From: Pyrinomonas methylaliphatogenes
GTDB lineage: Bacteria > Acidobacteriota > Blastocatellia > Pyrinomonadales > Pyrinomonadaceae
Assembly (NCBI RefSeq): GCF_000820845.2
Contig: NZ_CBXV010000007.1
Span: 274,582-338,581 of the forward strand
Direction: 5' to 3'
DNA: 64,000 bases
Shown: positions 44,004 through 53,261 of the stretch, one piece after another
How positions within the stretch are numbered: position 1 is the first letter of the stretch
Layout: the number at the start of each line of letters is the position of its first letter
Position numbers and translations under genes: made by a program
The notes under the pieces: model-generated
Database searches by the model: none
What the model was told of the DNA's origin: nothing
What the model saw: the letters and a program-made list of their open reading frames with translations, nothing else

Positions 44004-44303
44004 ATGACGTACGTCGTAACTGAACCTTGCGTCGATTGCAAATACACGGATTGCGCGGCGGTGTGTCCGGTCGAAGCTTTTCATGAGTTACCAGATAGGC
44101 TTCTCATCAATCCCAACACCTGCATTGATTGTGACGCTTGTGTGCCCGAATGTCCCGTCGAAGCCATCTATCCAGATGTGAACGTGCCGGATGAGTATCA
44201 GGATTGGATCCGCATCAACGCCGAAGAGGCGGAGAAGTATCCGATCATCAGCATGAAAAAGCCGGCCCTGCATGGACCGAACTGCGCCGGACCGGAGGAG
44301 TGA
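44004..44303 (+). CDS. fdxA: seven-iron ferredoxin (FdxA-type)
   Basis: 99-aa electron carrier. Cysteine spacing C9-x2-C12-x4-C17-x3-C21P and C-x2-C-x2-C-x3-CP matches Azotobacter ferredoxin I, which binds one 3Fe-4S and one 4Fe-4S cluster; the middle cysteine C12 corresponds to a free cysteine there, while the extra free cysteine after the first CP is alanine here. The N-terminus TYVVTEPCVDCKYTDC is diagnostic. A near-perfect GAGGAGGT lies 5 nt before ATG 44004, indicating high expression. A shared hairpin separates it from the convergent purH. Confidence 0.93.
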   Translation: MTYVVTEPCVDCKYTDCAAVCPVEAFHELPDRLLINPNTCIDCDACVPECPVEAIYPDVNVPDEYQDWIRINAEEAEKYPIISMKKPALHGPNCAGPEE

Positions 44304-44332
44304 GCGCAAGGCGAACTCGCTCGCGAACAAAT

Positions 44333-44360
44333 GAGCTCGGCGCATCATCGCGCCGAGCTC
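44333..44360 (+). terminator. bidirectional terminator between fdxA and purH
   Basis: Perfect 11-bp stem GAGCTCGGCGC/GCGCCGAGCTC with loop ATCATC, lying between two convergent genes. Flanks are TAAAACTTT on one side and ATTTGTT in the other direction. Confidence 0.75.
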
Positions 44361-44395
44361 TAAAACTTTCTGTAGATTGACGGGAGACTGAAGGA

Positions 44396-45970
44396 TCAAT
44401 GTTTGAAGTGGCGCATGTTTGTAAAGACCATGGCGATCCCATGCTCATCGGCGGCGGCGATAACCTCCTCATCGCGCACCGAGCCGCCGGGTTGGATGAT
44501 AGCTGTGATGCCGTGGCGCGCCGCTTCGTCTACTCCATCGCGGAAAGGGAAGAAAGCGTCGGAGGCGAGAACCGAGCCCTTGAGGGGAAGCCGAGCGCGC
44601 TCGGCTCCGATCCGCACGGAATCGACGCGCGACATCTGACCCGCCCCGATCCCTATGGTTTGCCCGCGTCGCGCATAAACGATCGCGTTCGACTTCGTGT
44701 GCTTACAGACGGTCCAAGCGAACAGCAGCGCTTCCATCTCTTCTTTCGTCGGCGCGCGTTTGGTGACCGTGCGCAGTTCCTCGTAGTTTAAGAGCGATGT
44801 GTCGGGAGTTTGCGCCAGTAGACCGCCTTCGATCGTCCTCAGTTCATAACGCGCGCCGCCCTTCTCCTCTACCTGCGGGATGCGCAAAATGCGTAGATTC
44901 TTCTTCGCGCGGAGGACTTCGAGCGCCTCTTCATCATAATCCGGCGCGAGCACCACTTCGGTGAAGATTTCAGTCACAGCGCGCGCCGCCGCTCGATCAA
45001 CCTCTCGATTGAAAGCGACGATGCCGCCGAAAGCCGAGACGGGATCGGTCTCGAGCGCGCGGCGATAGGCTTCCTCAGCGGTCGCCCCGAGCGCAACGCC
45101 AGCCGGGTTGGTATGTTTGATGATGGCGCAGGCGATCTCTGAAAAATCGTTGACCAATCGCCAAGCGGCATCGGCATCGATGTAATTGTTGAAAGACATC
45201 TCCTTTCCGGAAAGCAGTTCGGCGCCTGCTACGCCGCACCGTTCGCCCATCGCGTAAAGCGCTGCCGATTGATGCGGATTTTCGCCATAACGCAGATCGC
45301 GCAGTTTGCGCAAACTGAGCGCCAGCAGATTGGGGAAAGTCTCTTCCGCCCCTTCTCCGTCCACTTTGGTCGCTAGGTAAGTCGCGATCGCTTGGTCGTA
45401 GCGCGAAGTCAGGGTGAAGGCCCGCTGCGCTAGGCCTAAGCGCGTGGCGCGCGAAAGCGCCCCGTCGTTACGTTCGAGTTCTTCGGCGATCTTCGCGTAG
45501 AGTTCCGGTGATGTGACGACGGCGACCGACTCCCAATTCTTCGCCGCCGATCGAATCATCGCCGGCCCACCGATGTCTATTTGTTCGATCGCTTCTTCAT
45601 CGGTCACCGCCGGGCGTGCGATCGTCTGCTCGAATGGATAGAGGTTGATGACGACCATATCGATCAACTCGATCCCGTATCGAGCGAGCGTTTGCAGATG
45701 ATCTTCGCGCTCGCGCCGTGCGAGCAGCGCCCCATGGATGTGCGGATGAAGCGTTTTAACGCGACCGTCGAGCATCTCCGGAAAGCCGGTGAGCTCGGAG
45801 ACATCGCGAACCCGCAGCCCAGCTTCGCGCAGCGCGCGTGCCGTCCCGCCGGTGCTGACGAGTTCAATATCTAATCGTTGCAGCGCGCGCGCGAACTCTA
45901 TGAGTCCGGTCTTATCCGAAACGCTCAACAGCGCGCGGCGGATGCGGCGTAATCCTCGATCGTTCATCAT
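44396..45970 (-). CDS. purH: bifunctional AICAR transformylase/IMP cyclohydrolase PurH
   Basis: Last two steps of IMP synthesis. From the ATG ending at 45970 the protein is 524 aa, normal for PurH. The N-terminal cyclohydrolase (MGS-like) domain shows [28 protein letters not shown] and [25 protein letters not shown]; the transformylase domain has [14 protein letters not shown], the [11 protein letters not shown] segment and the catalytic-site [14 protein letters not shown]. The longer frame to 46030 would overlap the VWA gene and is not preferred. GAGGAG lies upstream of the start. Confidence 0.95.
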   Translation of the reverse strand: MMNDRGLRRIRRALLSVSDKTGLIEFARALQRLDIELVSTGGTARALREAGLRVRDVSELTGFPEMLDGRVKTLHPHIHGALLARREREDHLQTLARYGIELIDMVVINLYPFEQTIARPAVTDEEAIEQIDIGGPAMIRSAAKNWESVAVVTSPELYAKIAEELERNDGALSRATRLGLAQRAFTLTSRYDQAIATYLATKVDGEGAEETFPNLLALSLRKLRDLRYGENPHQSAALYAMGERCGVAGAELLSGKEMSFNNYIDADAAWRLVNDFSEIACAIIKHTNPAGVALGATAEEAYRRALETDPVSAFGGIVAFNREVDRAAARAVTEIFTEVVLAPDYDEEALEVLRAKKNLRILRIPQVEEKGGARYELRTIEGGLLAQTPDTSLLNYEELRTVTKRAPTKEEMEALLFAWTVCKHTKSNAIVYARRGQTIGIGAGQMSRVDSVRIGAERARLPLKGSVLASDAFFPFRDGVDEAARHGITAIIQPGGSVRDEEVIAAADEHGIAMVFTNMRHFKH

Positions 45971-46016
45971 CGCACTCGTTTTCTCCTCGAATTCGGATGG
46001 TTCACTCTGCAAATCT

Positions 46017-46997
46017 TCACTTTGAACCATGCTTCATGTAGCCCGTTCGTAAAGCATAGACGCGCCATCGTTTCGACCGACGCAAGCGCACCTCTATGCG
46101 GTGAAAGGATCCATCGGCGTTCTGCTCAGCGGCGTAGTAGCCGAGCATGTATTGACTTTGTAGATCATCGGCGATGGCGCGGAACACTGGCGCTAAATCG
46201 AGTTCAGCGTGCGGATCGAGCGCCGTTTGCGCATCGCCCACCATGAAGTATTGACCACCCGTCTGCTCCGCAATCTGCCGAAAGCCTTTGCTCGGCGCAC
46301 GCGGCGCGAGTCGCCCATCGCGTGGCGTGTAGAGCGGCAAGTGGATGATGTAGATCGAGACCTGGCGGGCGATGGCTTCCGCGATGACATCGCGCGCCGT
46401 AGAACGACTGGCGTTATCGAGTCCGTCGCTTATCAGGATGACGATGCGGCGTTCTTTGGGGTCGCCGTTCGCGGCGAAAAGTCGCACCGCGGCTAACGCC
46501 GCATCGAAGATCGCGGTTCGTCGGTCGGGCAAGGCGGGGAAAAGGAAGCCGCTGCGCACTTGAGCCGCGTCCGTCGTGAACGTTGTGATCAACTCCGGGC
46601 GTTCGCGGAACTGCATGACGGCGACGCGCGAATTGCGGCCAAAGCGTGAAAAGAGCGCTAGCGCGGCTTCGCGTTGATGCGTGATGGAGTCGCGCACGCT
46701 GCCCGAAGCATCGAGCGCGAAGACAAATGCCACGCGTTCTGCGCCCGCAGCGAAGTAATCGACGGAAACCGCGCGCCCGTCCTCGTTTATCACGAAATCC
46801 TCGCGGGTCAAGCCCGTGACGCGCCGCCCACGCCCGTCGGTGACGACGACCGGTATCGTCACCAGATCGGTGCGAATGCGGATGGTCTCATCCGTTTCAG
46901 GGTCTTGTGCGCGTGCCGGAAAGTGGGAAGCGATCAGGAGGATAGGGATCAACGCGCGCCGCGTAAATTCCGCCTGAAACGCCGCACGGGAAGACAT
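46017..46997 (-). CDS. VWFA-domain secreted protein (acidobacterial type)
   Basis: 326 aa. A signal peptide (RALIPILLIASHFPARA) precedes a beta-rich module (IRIRTDLVTIPVVVTDGRGRRVTGLTREDFVINEDGRAVSVDYF) and a von Willebrand A domain with the metal motif FALDASGSVRDS and ISDGLDNAS. This exact domain pair is characteristic of a family described from Acidobacteria ('VWFA-related acidobacterial domain'), which supports the lineage inference. Metal-dependent adhesion or protein binding is expected; the substrate is unknown. It is preceded on its strand by a 25-codon membrane ORF and followed by purH. Confidence 0.87.
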   Translation of the reverse strand: MSSRAAFQAEFTRRALIPILLIASHFPARAQDPETDETIRIRTDLVTIPVVVTDGRGRRVTGLTREDFVINEDGRAVSVDYFAAGAERVAFVFALDASGSVRDSITHQREAALALFSRFGRNSRVAVMQFRERPELITTFTTDAAQVRSGFLFPALPDRRTAIFDAALAAVRLFAANGDPKERRIVILISDGLDNASRSTARDVIAEAIARQVSIYIIHLPLYTPRDGRLAPRAPSKGFRQIAEQTGGQYFMVGDAQTALDPHAELDLAPVFRAIADDLQSQYMLGYYAAEQNADGSFHRIEVRLRRSKRWRVYALRTGYMKHGSK

Positions 46998-47013
46998 AGG
47001 TTCGCCGTCTCGC

Positions 47014-47091
47014 TCACAGCGAAAAGCGCCCTAGAAAGAGGATGCTCAAGATGACGACGACCGTGATGACTATTATTTTGACCAAACTCAC
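47014..47091 (-). CDS. possible 25-aa membrane peptide upstream of the VWA gene
   Basis: A GTG-started frame of 25 codons (MSLVKIIVITVVVILSILF... ending LGRFSL) with AAGGAG 6 nt upstream, an ideal ribosome site. The peptide is a single hydrophobic helix with one lysine and one arginine, like known small membrane proteins. It ends 16 bp before the VWA gene on the same strand, so the two would share a transcript. Too short for certainty, but the ribosome site, spacing and composition agree. Confidence 0.45.
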   Translation of the reverse strand: MSLVKIIVITVVVILSILFLGRFSL

Positions 47092-47175
47092 GTTGGGCTC
47101 CTTAGCTAGCAGCGATCGCGCAGTTAGGTTGGCGAAGCCCAAATTCTATACAATGTATGCGCGGCTTACAAGCCT

Positions 47176-47952
47176 GTGGCGGATTTTCACGCGGATATGG
47201 AACTCAAGGCGACGATCCTTCGCTACGAATCGCTCCCCTCGACCAATACCGAGGCCGCGAATCAAGCTCGGCGCGGCGCGCCTGAAGGGCTCTGCATCGT
47301 CGCGCGCGTGCAGACGCGAGGGCGAGGGCGGCAAGGGCGCACGTGGGCATCGCCACCAGGAGCGGGCTTGTACTTCAGCATCGTCCTTCGCCCGCGCATC
47401 GAAGCGCGTTGGTGGCCGTTGCTCAGTTTGCTGGGGGCATTGGCTTCGCGCGACGCGCTGCGCGAGGCATGTGCGCTTGTCGCAGATATCAAATGGCCGA
47501 ACGATCTGCTCGTCGAAGAACGGAAGATCGGCGGCGTCTTGGCGGAAGTGATCGAAACCGAATTGGGACGGGCGTGCATCCTCGGAATTGGACTTAATCT
47601 GCGGGATGGCGCGTTGCCTCCGGAGATTCGAGCGACGGCCACCTCGGTCGAGCGTGTGAGCGGAGAAGCGCCCAACACTGAGACGGTCTTGCAAGCGCTC
47701 GTGCGCGCGATCGCTGATTGGTATGGCGCGCTGCATGCACCGGCTGGTCCGGAAAGGATATGCCGCGAGTGGGAGGCGAGTTCGAGCTACGCTTTCAACA
47801 GGCGCGTTCGTGCTACGGTAGGGAGCGAAACGATCGAGGGCCTCACGCGCGGATTGGAGCTGGATGGCGCGCTGCGCCTTGAGACGGAAGATGGCCGGAT
47901 CGAACGCATCTATTCGGCTGATATCGTCTCGCTGCGCGGGGTGGCTGGTTGA
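47176..47952 (+). CDS. biotin-[acetyl-CoA-carboxylase] ligase
   Basis: Attaches biotin to the biotin carboxyl carrier protein of acetyl-CoA carboxylase. The 258-aa enzyme has the biotinoyl-AMP motif GRGRQGRTWASPPGAGLYFS, the KWPNDLL catalytic lysine segment, KIGGVLAE, and a C-terminal SH3-like domain. No N-terminal helix-turn-helix precedes the catalytic domain, so it does not act as a BirA-type repressor. Start GTG 47176 is uncertain; ATG 47197 is possible. TACAAT at 47149 could be a -10 element. The metallopeptidase-like gene follows 9 bp later. Confidence 0.93.
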   Translation: MADFHADMELKATILRYESLPSTNTEAANQARRGAPEGLCIVARVQTRGRGRQGRTWASPPGAGLYFSIVLRPRIEARWWPLLSLLGALASRDALREACALVADIKWPNDLLVEERKIGGVLAEVIETELGRACILGIGLNLRDGALPPEIRATATSVERVSGEAPNTETVLQALVRAIADWYGALHAPAGPERICREWEASSSYAFNRRVRATVGSETIEGLTRGLELDGALRLETEDGRIERIYSADIVSLRGVAG

Positions 47953-47961
47953 GAGCAGAAG

Positions 47962-48423
47962 ATGCGTCTCGCGCGCTCATCGCATGAGCGGATCGAAAGG
48001 TTCTTGCGCGAGCATTTGCACGATCCAGATCTCGCGCTACCGCCTTTGTGCATTCACACAGGGCCATTGGCTAAGTTGATGACTCGCGCGATGCGGGCCG
48101 GAGGGCTGACCCTCGGACGGCACATCTTCATCTCTCCTCAGTTGGTACGCCGTGATGTTGATGGGCGTTGGCTTGTGCCCGGCTGGCTGATCGCGCACGA
48201 AGCGATTCACGTCCTGCAGTTTGAACGCATGGGTTGGATCAAGCTGGCTCTCTCTTATGTTTCGACCTACGGACGCGAGTTCATTCGCCGACGAAGTTTT
48301 GGCGCCGCGTCACGACGGGCGGCCTACGTTTCCGTCCCGGAAGAGCGAGCCGCATACGCGGCGATGGAGGCTTTTCTGCGATGGCGAGAGGCGGAACGCG
48401 CGGAGAGGATAAAGTCGCGCTAA
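47962..48423 (+). CDS. HExxH putative metallopeptidase, DUF4157-like
   Basis: 153 aa. Residues about 50-90 contain GLTLGRHIFISPQLV ... PGWLIAHEAIHVLQFERMG, with the zinc motif HEAIH and following LQFE that resemble the DUF4157 family (putative peptidases often associated with contractile injection systems, though not only). A further glutamate pair (PEERAAYAAME) could complete the zinc site. No signal peptide is seen. It lies immediately after the biotin ligase gene, so co-transcription is likely, but the two functions are not obviously related. Confidence 0.68.
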   Translation: MRLARSSHERIERFLREHLHDPDLALPPLCIHTGPLAKLMTRAMRAGGLTLGRHIFISPQLVRRDVDGRWLVPGWLIAHEAIHVLQFERMGWIKLALSYVSTYGREFIRRRSFGAASRRAAYVSVPEERAAYAAMEAFLRWREAERAERIKSR

Positions 48424-48441
48424 CGCGGCGACGTTAGCGCG
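48416..48441 (+). terminator. bidirectional hairpin between convergent genes
   Basis: Perfect 10-bp stem CGCGCTAACG/CGTTAGCGCG with loop CGGCGA, overlapping the stop codon of the DUF4157-like gene and just before the rpoZ 3' end. No strong T-run is present. Confidence 0.55.
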
Positions 48442-48451
48442 ACGCGAACGG

Positions 48452-48697
48452 TCACGATTCCCGATCTTCGATCGTAAAACGCACTTTGCCGCGCGCGATC
48501 TCCTCAAGGGCGATGCGCGTCGGTTTGTGCCGCTGCGGATCGAGCGGAACGCGCGGGCTGGCTCCGCGCATGATCTGCTTGCTCCGTTCAGCGGCGATCA
48601 ACACCAGACGATATTTCGAATCTATCTCGGGCGGCATCTTCTCTTGCAGTCTGATGCTCGGATTGATATCGGTCATCAGCTCCGTCGCTTTGGCCAT
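48452..48697 (-). CDS. rpoZ: RNA polymerase omega subunit RpoZ
   Basis: 81-aa omega subunit that assists assembly of the beta' subunit. The signature SKYRLVLIAAERSKQIMRGA ... HKPTRIALEEIARGKV is diagnostic. It follows gmk on the same strand with a 205-bp gap; gmk-rpoZ adjacency is conserved in many bacteria. Confidence 0.93.
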   Translation of the reverse strand: MAKATELMTDINPSIRLQEKMPPEIDSKYRLVLIAAERSKQIMRGASPRVPLDPQRHKPTRIALEEIARGKVRFTIEDRES

Positions 48698-48902
48698 AGT
48701 TACAACCTCGTGACTCCCTTACGCTCAAGTCGTCTTCCGTTCGCTGAGCGGGCGCAAAGCCTCTACGCGCCGCTCGCGGGGTTGAGCTGTGAGGCCAACC
48801 CAAACTTCAGAATGATACCAATTCGAATTTGCGTTGGGCAAGATGAGAGCGCGGCGCGCTTCGTCCCTTGCCTCGTCAATCGCGTCGCCGCCGAACGCGC
48901 CA

Positions 48903-49523
48903 TCAAAAAGCCTCTTGGGCGTTCGGCGGGAAAGTCGCGAGCACGCGCGTGACGATCGCTTCTTGACGCTGTCGGCGCGCGCGCTCGGCGTAGATCACAG
49001 CGGCCAGCTGCTGAGCGGCCCGTTCGACATCATCGTTCAAGATGATGTACTCGAATTCGCGATAGCGCTCGACTTCTGAACGCGCGTTGCGCAGGCGAAG
49101 TTCGAGATCGGGCAGGGCTTCTGATCCGCGTCTTGTCAAACGTTCGCGTAAGACTTCGAAGGATGGCGGGAGGATGAAGATCGTGACGGCGTCAGATGCG
49201 AGGCGTCGGACGTTGGCCGCGCCTTGCACGTCGATTTCGAGGATAACGTCCAGTCCGGCCCGTTGAGCGCGCTCGACTTCGCTCCATGCCGTGCCGTAGT
49301 AGTTGCCGTGGACCAAGGCCCATTCGAGGAAGCCTCCGGAGTCGCGCATTCGCTCGAACTCCTCGCGCGAGACGAAGTGGTAATCGCGCCCCTCGACTTC
49401 GCCTGGGCGCGGTTGGCGCGTCGTCCAAGAGACCGAATAGCTCAACCCGGGCACGGTCCGACGCACTCGTTGAATCAACGTCCCTTTGCCGCCGCCCGAA
49501 GGTGAGCTGACGACGATGAGCAT
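48903..49523 (-). CDS. gmk: guanylate kinase
   Basis: Phosphorylates GMP to GDP. The P-loop SSPSGGGKGT and the GMP-binding YSVSWTTRQPRPGEVEGRDYHFVS block are diagnostic, followed by LIVIDVQG-like EIDVQGA. The ATG ending at 49523 gives 206 aa, the usual length, and has GAGAAGG upstream; a longer frame begins at 49562 and overlaps yicC by 11 bp. It belongs to the yicC-gmk-rpoZ set. Confidence 0.95.
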   Translation of the reverse strand: MLIVVSSPSGGGKGTLIQRVRRTVPGLSYSVSWTTRQPRPGEVEGRDYHFVSREEFERMRDSGGFLEWALVHGNYYGTAWSEVERAQRAGLDVILEIDVQGAANVRRLASDAVTIFILPPSFEVLRERLTRRGSEALPDLELRLRNARSEVERYREFEYIILNDDVERAAQQLAAVIYAERARRQRQEAIVTRVLATFPPNAQEAF

Positions 49524-49551
49524 GCCCCGCCCTTCTCGTTCTCCTGCTATC

Positions 49552-50433
<882 letters not shown>

Positions 50434-50477
50434 AAACAGGCTCGACTCTGCTCATTCAAGATGCAGCTTTCGCAAAA

Positions 50478-52310
50478 TCACTGGAGCATCGGGTTCGCGT
50501 TGACCGCGCCTTCGATCGCTTGTTCTCTTTCGTCATCGGCGAACTGCAGTTCGTAAAGTCTCCTGTACAATCCGCCGCGCGCAAGCAGTTCCGTATGCGT
50601 GCCGGTTTCGACGATGCGCCCGCGTTCCATGACGACGATGAGATCCGCGCGACGGACGGTCGAAAGGCGGTGCGCGATGACGACCGTCGTTCGCCCCTGC
50701 ATGAGTCTAGCGAGCGCGCGCTGGACCAGACGCTCCGATTCCGTATCGAGCGCTGAAGTCGCTTCATCGAGGATGAGCACGGGGGCATCGGCGAGGACCG
50801 CACGCGCGATCGCGATGCGTTGTCTTTGTCCGCCAGAGAGGAAGATGCCGCGCTCTCCGATCACCGTGTCGTAGCCGTGCGGTAACTCCGTGATGAAGTC
50901 ATGAGCGAAAGCGATGCGCGCCGCCTCCTCGATCTCCTCTTGGGTGGCATCAGGGCGCCCATAAGAGATGTTGTAACGCACGGTGTCGTTGAAAAGCGCC
51001 GTTTCCTGTGTGACGAGCGCGATTTGACGACGCAAGCTCTTCAAACGCGCATCGCGCAGATCGATCCCATCCCACAAGACGGCCCCTTCGTCTGGATCGT
51101 GAAAACGCGGGATGAGTTTGGTCAAAGTCGATTTGCCGCCGCCCGATTCGCCAACCAGCGCGACGACCGCGCCCGCCGGGATGCGCAGATTGACGTTGCG
51201 CAGAATGCTTCGTGAATCGTTGGCGTAACCGAACGAAACGTTGCGAAACTCTATCGCGCGGCGGAGCGGACCGAGTATTACGCCGTCGGGACGTTCCGGC
51301 AGTTCCATCCGCTCATCCATCACCTCCCAGACATGGCGCGCCGCAGCCAGCGCCTGCTCCATGCTGTTGTGCAGGCGCGAGAGCTTGCGCATCGGATCGT
51401 AGCTCGAGAAGAGAAAAAAGAGGAAAGCGAGGAACTGGGCCGAAGTCATCCGCCCCGTGACGATCTCGCGTTGGCCGATGAACAGGAGGACGACGACCGC
51501 GATGATGCCGACGAGTTCAATGGTCGGCGGAGCGAAACCCGCGATACGCGCTGTGCGCAAATTGGCCCGCGCGATCCGTTCTGCGGCACGCTGAAAACGA
51601 GCGCGCTCTCGCTCCTCCGCGCAGTAGGCCTTGACGATGTTCTGATTGGCGATCGCTTCATGCGCCGCATCGGATAGCCCTTGCGTGCTTTCGACGTATT
51701 CGCGGGCCAATTTGCGAAGCGCGTCACCAAATCGCGTGGTGAGGATCGCGACGATGGGCGCGATGACGAGCGCGCTCAGGGTCAATCGCCATGAGTAGTA
51801 GACCGACGCTGCGAGGAAGACGACCAACGTGAACGTTTCGCGCAGCATGTCGCGCAACGTCGTCGTCACGGCCGTCTCGATCGAAGCGGCCGATGAGACG
51901 AGGCGCGAGACCAAGTAGTTAGTTCGATGGCGCTCGAAAAAGTCTGCCGATTGACTCAAGATGTGTTCGTAAAGGTCCTGTCGCAAACGTAGCACGGCGC
52001 CTTGCCCGACGCGCGCCATCAAATAGGTCGATAGGTATTCGGCGATTCCTTTGGCGATCGTGAAGATGATGAGCAGAACGGCGATCGCGCGCCATGCGGC
52101 GAAGCCTGAGGTCGGGATCAAGTGTTGCAGACCGAAGAGCGTCGGCGTCCTTTGCGGAGCATTAGGCTTGAAAGCTTGATCGAAGATCGGCACAATGAGC
52201 GCGCCCATGGCGCTTTGCAGCAATCCGACGGCGAGCATCGCGAGCGTCGCAAACGCGAACTGGCTCCAGTAGGGGTGAAGGTAAGCAAGCAATCGCCGTA
52301 GGTCGCGCAT
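50478..52310 (-). CDS. ABC transporter, MsbA-like lipid exporter
   Basis: 610-aa half-transporter: six membrane helices (about residues 1-310) fused to an ATPase domain. Motifs: Walker A GESGGGKST, signature LSGGQRQR, Walker B APVLILDEATSALDTES, H-loop IAHRLSTVRRAD. The closest architecture is MsbA, which flips lipid A-core across the inner membrane; drug-export homologues look similar so the substrate is inferred, supported by the LPS transport genes elsewhere in the window. It opens the transcript that continues into yicC and gmk. Confidence 0.88.
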   Translation of the reverse strand: MRDLRRLLAYLHPYWSQFAFATLAMLAVGLLQSAMGALIVPIFDQAFKPNAPQRTPTLFGLQHLIPTSGFAAWRAIAVLLIIFTIAKGIAEYLSTYLMARVGQGAVLRLRQDLYEHILSQSADFFERHRTNYLVSRLVSSAASIETAVTTTLRDMLRETFTLVVFLAASVYYSWRLTLSALVIAPIVAILTTRFGDALRKLAREYVESTQGLSDAAHEAIANQNIVKAYCAEERERARFQRAAERIARANLRTARIAGFAPPTIELVGIIAVVVLLFIGQREIVTGRMTSAQFLAFLFFLFSSYDPMRKLSRLHNSMEQALAAARHVWEVMDERMELPERPDGVILGPLRRAIEFRNVSFGYANDSRSILRNVNLRIPAGAVVALVGESGGGKSTLTKLIPRFHDPDEGAVLWDGIDLRDARLKSLRRQIALVTQETALFNDTVRYNISYGRPDATQEEIEEAARIAFAHDFITELPHGYDTVIGERGIFLSGGQRQRIAIARAVLADAPVLILDEATSALDTESERLVQRALARLMQGRTTVVIAHRLSTVRRADLIVVMERGRIVETGTHTELLARGGLYRRLYELQFADDEREQAIEGAVNANPMLQ

Positions 52311-52453
52311 CGTTCATGTGCCGCGTTCAGTTTGCCTCGTTCCGTTCGGGAAGGTAGCGAAACGGTAAAGGCAAAATGATACTCGGCGGCGTGTTCGAGC
52401 GTCAAGGGAAGGCTTCGGGAAGCCCGGTCTCGTAGGCTATCATCTTATCGAGC

Positions 52454-52466
52454 TGCGTTATAATCC
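52454..52466 (+). promoter_or_regulatory. candidate promoter (-10) of the response regulator gene
   Basis: TGCGT-TATAATCC, 27 bp before the ATG at 52492, with no clear -35. Matches the recurring TGCGn-TATAATC motif. Confidence 0.45.
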
Positions 52467-52491
52467 CTGCGATGAGGGGAGCTTTTAAGCG

Positions 52492-53223
52492 ATGAACACG
52501 GGTGCGACAGGTGCGGAGAAAGAGAGGACCGCTCGGCGTTTGCTCATCGTCGATGATGATTTGAGCATGCTTCGCCTGTTGGCCGAATATCTGCGGCGCC
52601 TCGGCTACGAGGTCACGGAAGAAGAGGATGCGCGCCGCGCTTTCGAACGCGCGTTGCTGGGCCACTTCGATTGTTTCATCTTCGATGTCGCGATGCCGGA
52701 GTTGGATGGCATCGAACTGTTGCGGCGCTTGCGCGAACGTGGGATCGATACGCCGGCGCTCTTTCTGACGGCGCATGATGCCGTCGAGAACAAAGTCGCG
52801 GGTTTCCACGCGGGGGCGGATGATTATCTCGCTAAGCCGTTCGATCCGCGTGAACTCGAAGTGCGCGTCGAGGCTTTGCTGCGACGCGCTGGGCGCGCGC
52901 CGCAGCCCGCAGTCAAAGAGCGCATCGTCATCGGCGATCTGGTCATCGATAAGCGTCGTCATGAAGTGACGCTCGGCGGCGAGCGCGTCGATTTGACGCC
53001 CCTGGAATTTCGCATCCTCGAGCGACTGGCGAGCGAGCCCGGTCGCGCTTGGTCGCGCAACGAACTTCTCGACGCCATCTGGAGCACCGATTACGAAGGT
53101 TATCAGCGTAACATCGACCCGCACATCAACCGTCTGCGCAAGAAGATCGAAGCCGATCCGAAGAATCCTCGCTACGTTTTGACCGTGCGCGGCGTCGGTT
53201 ACAAGATGAACGACGCTTTGTAA
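52492..53223 (+). CDS. OmpR/PhoB-family response regulator
   Basis: 243 aa. A receiver domain (residues about 16-130) has the acidic pair VDDD, phosphorylatable Asp65 in FDVAMPELDG, the switch threonine in FLTAHDA and Lys in AKPFDP; a winged-helix domain of OmpR type follows (VDLTPLEFRILERLASEPGRAWSRNELLDAIW ... YVLTVRGVGYKM). No sensor kinase is adjacent, so it is an orphan here. The beta-propeller protein gene starts 38 bp downstream, suggesting a common transcript with the envelope genes that follow. Confidence 0.95.
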   Translation: MNTGATGAEKERTARRLLIVDDDLSMLRLLAEYLRRLGYEVTEEEDARRAFERALLGHFDCFIFDVAMPELDGIELLRRLRERGIDTPALFLTAHDAVENKVAGFHAGADDYLAKPFDPRELEVRVEALLRRAGRAPQPAVKERIVIGDLVIDKRRHEVTLGGERVDLTPLEFRILERLASEPGRAWSRNELLDAIWSTDYEGYQRNIDPHINRLRKKIEADPKNPRYVLTVRGVGYKMNDAL

Positions 53224-53261
53224 GCGAAGCGGGGCGAGCGGTTGTGGCGAACGGAAGCGCC

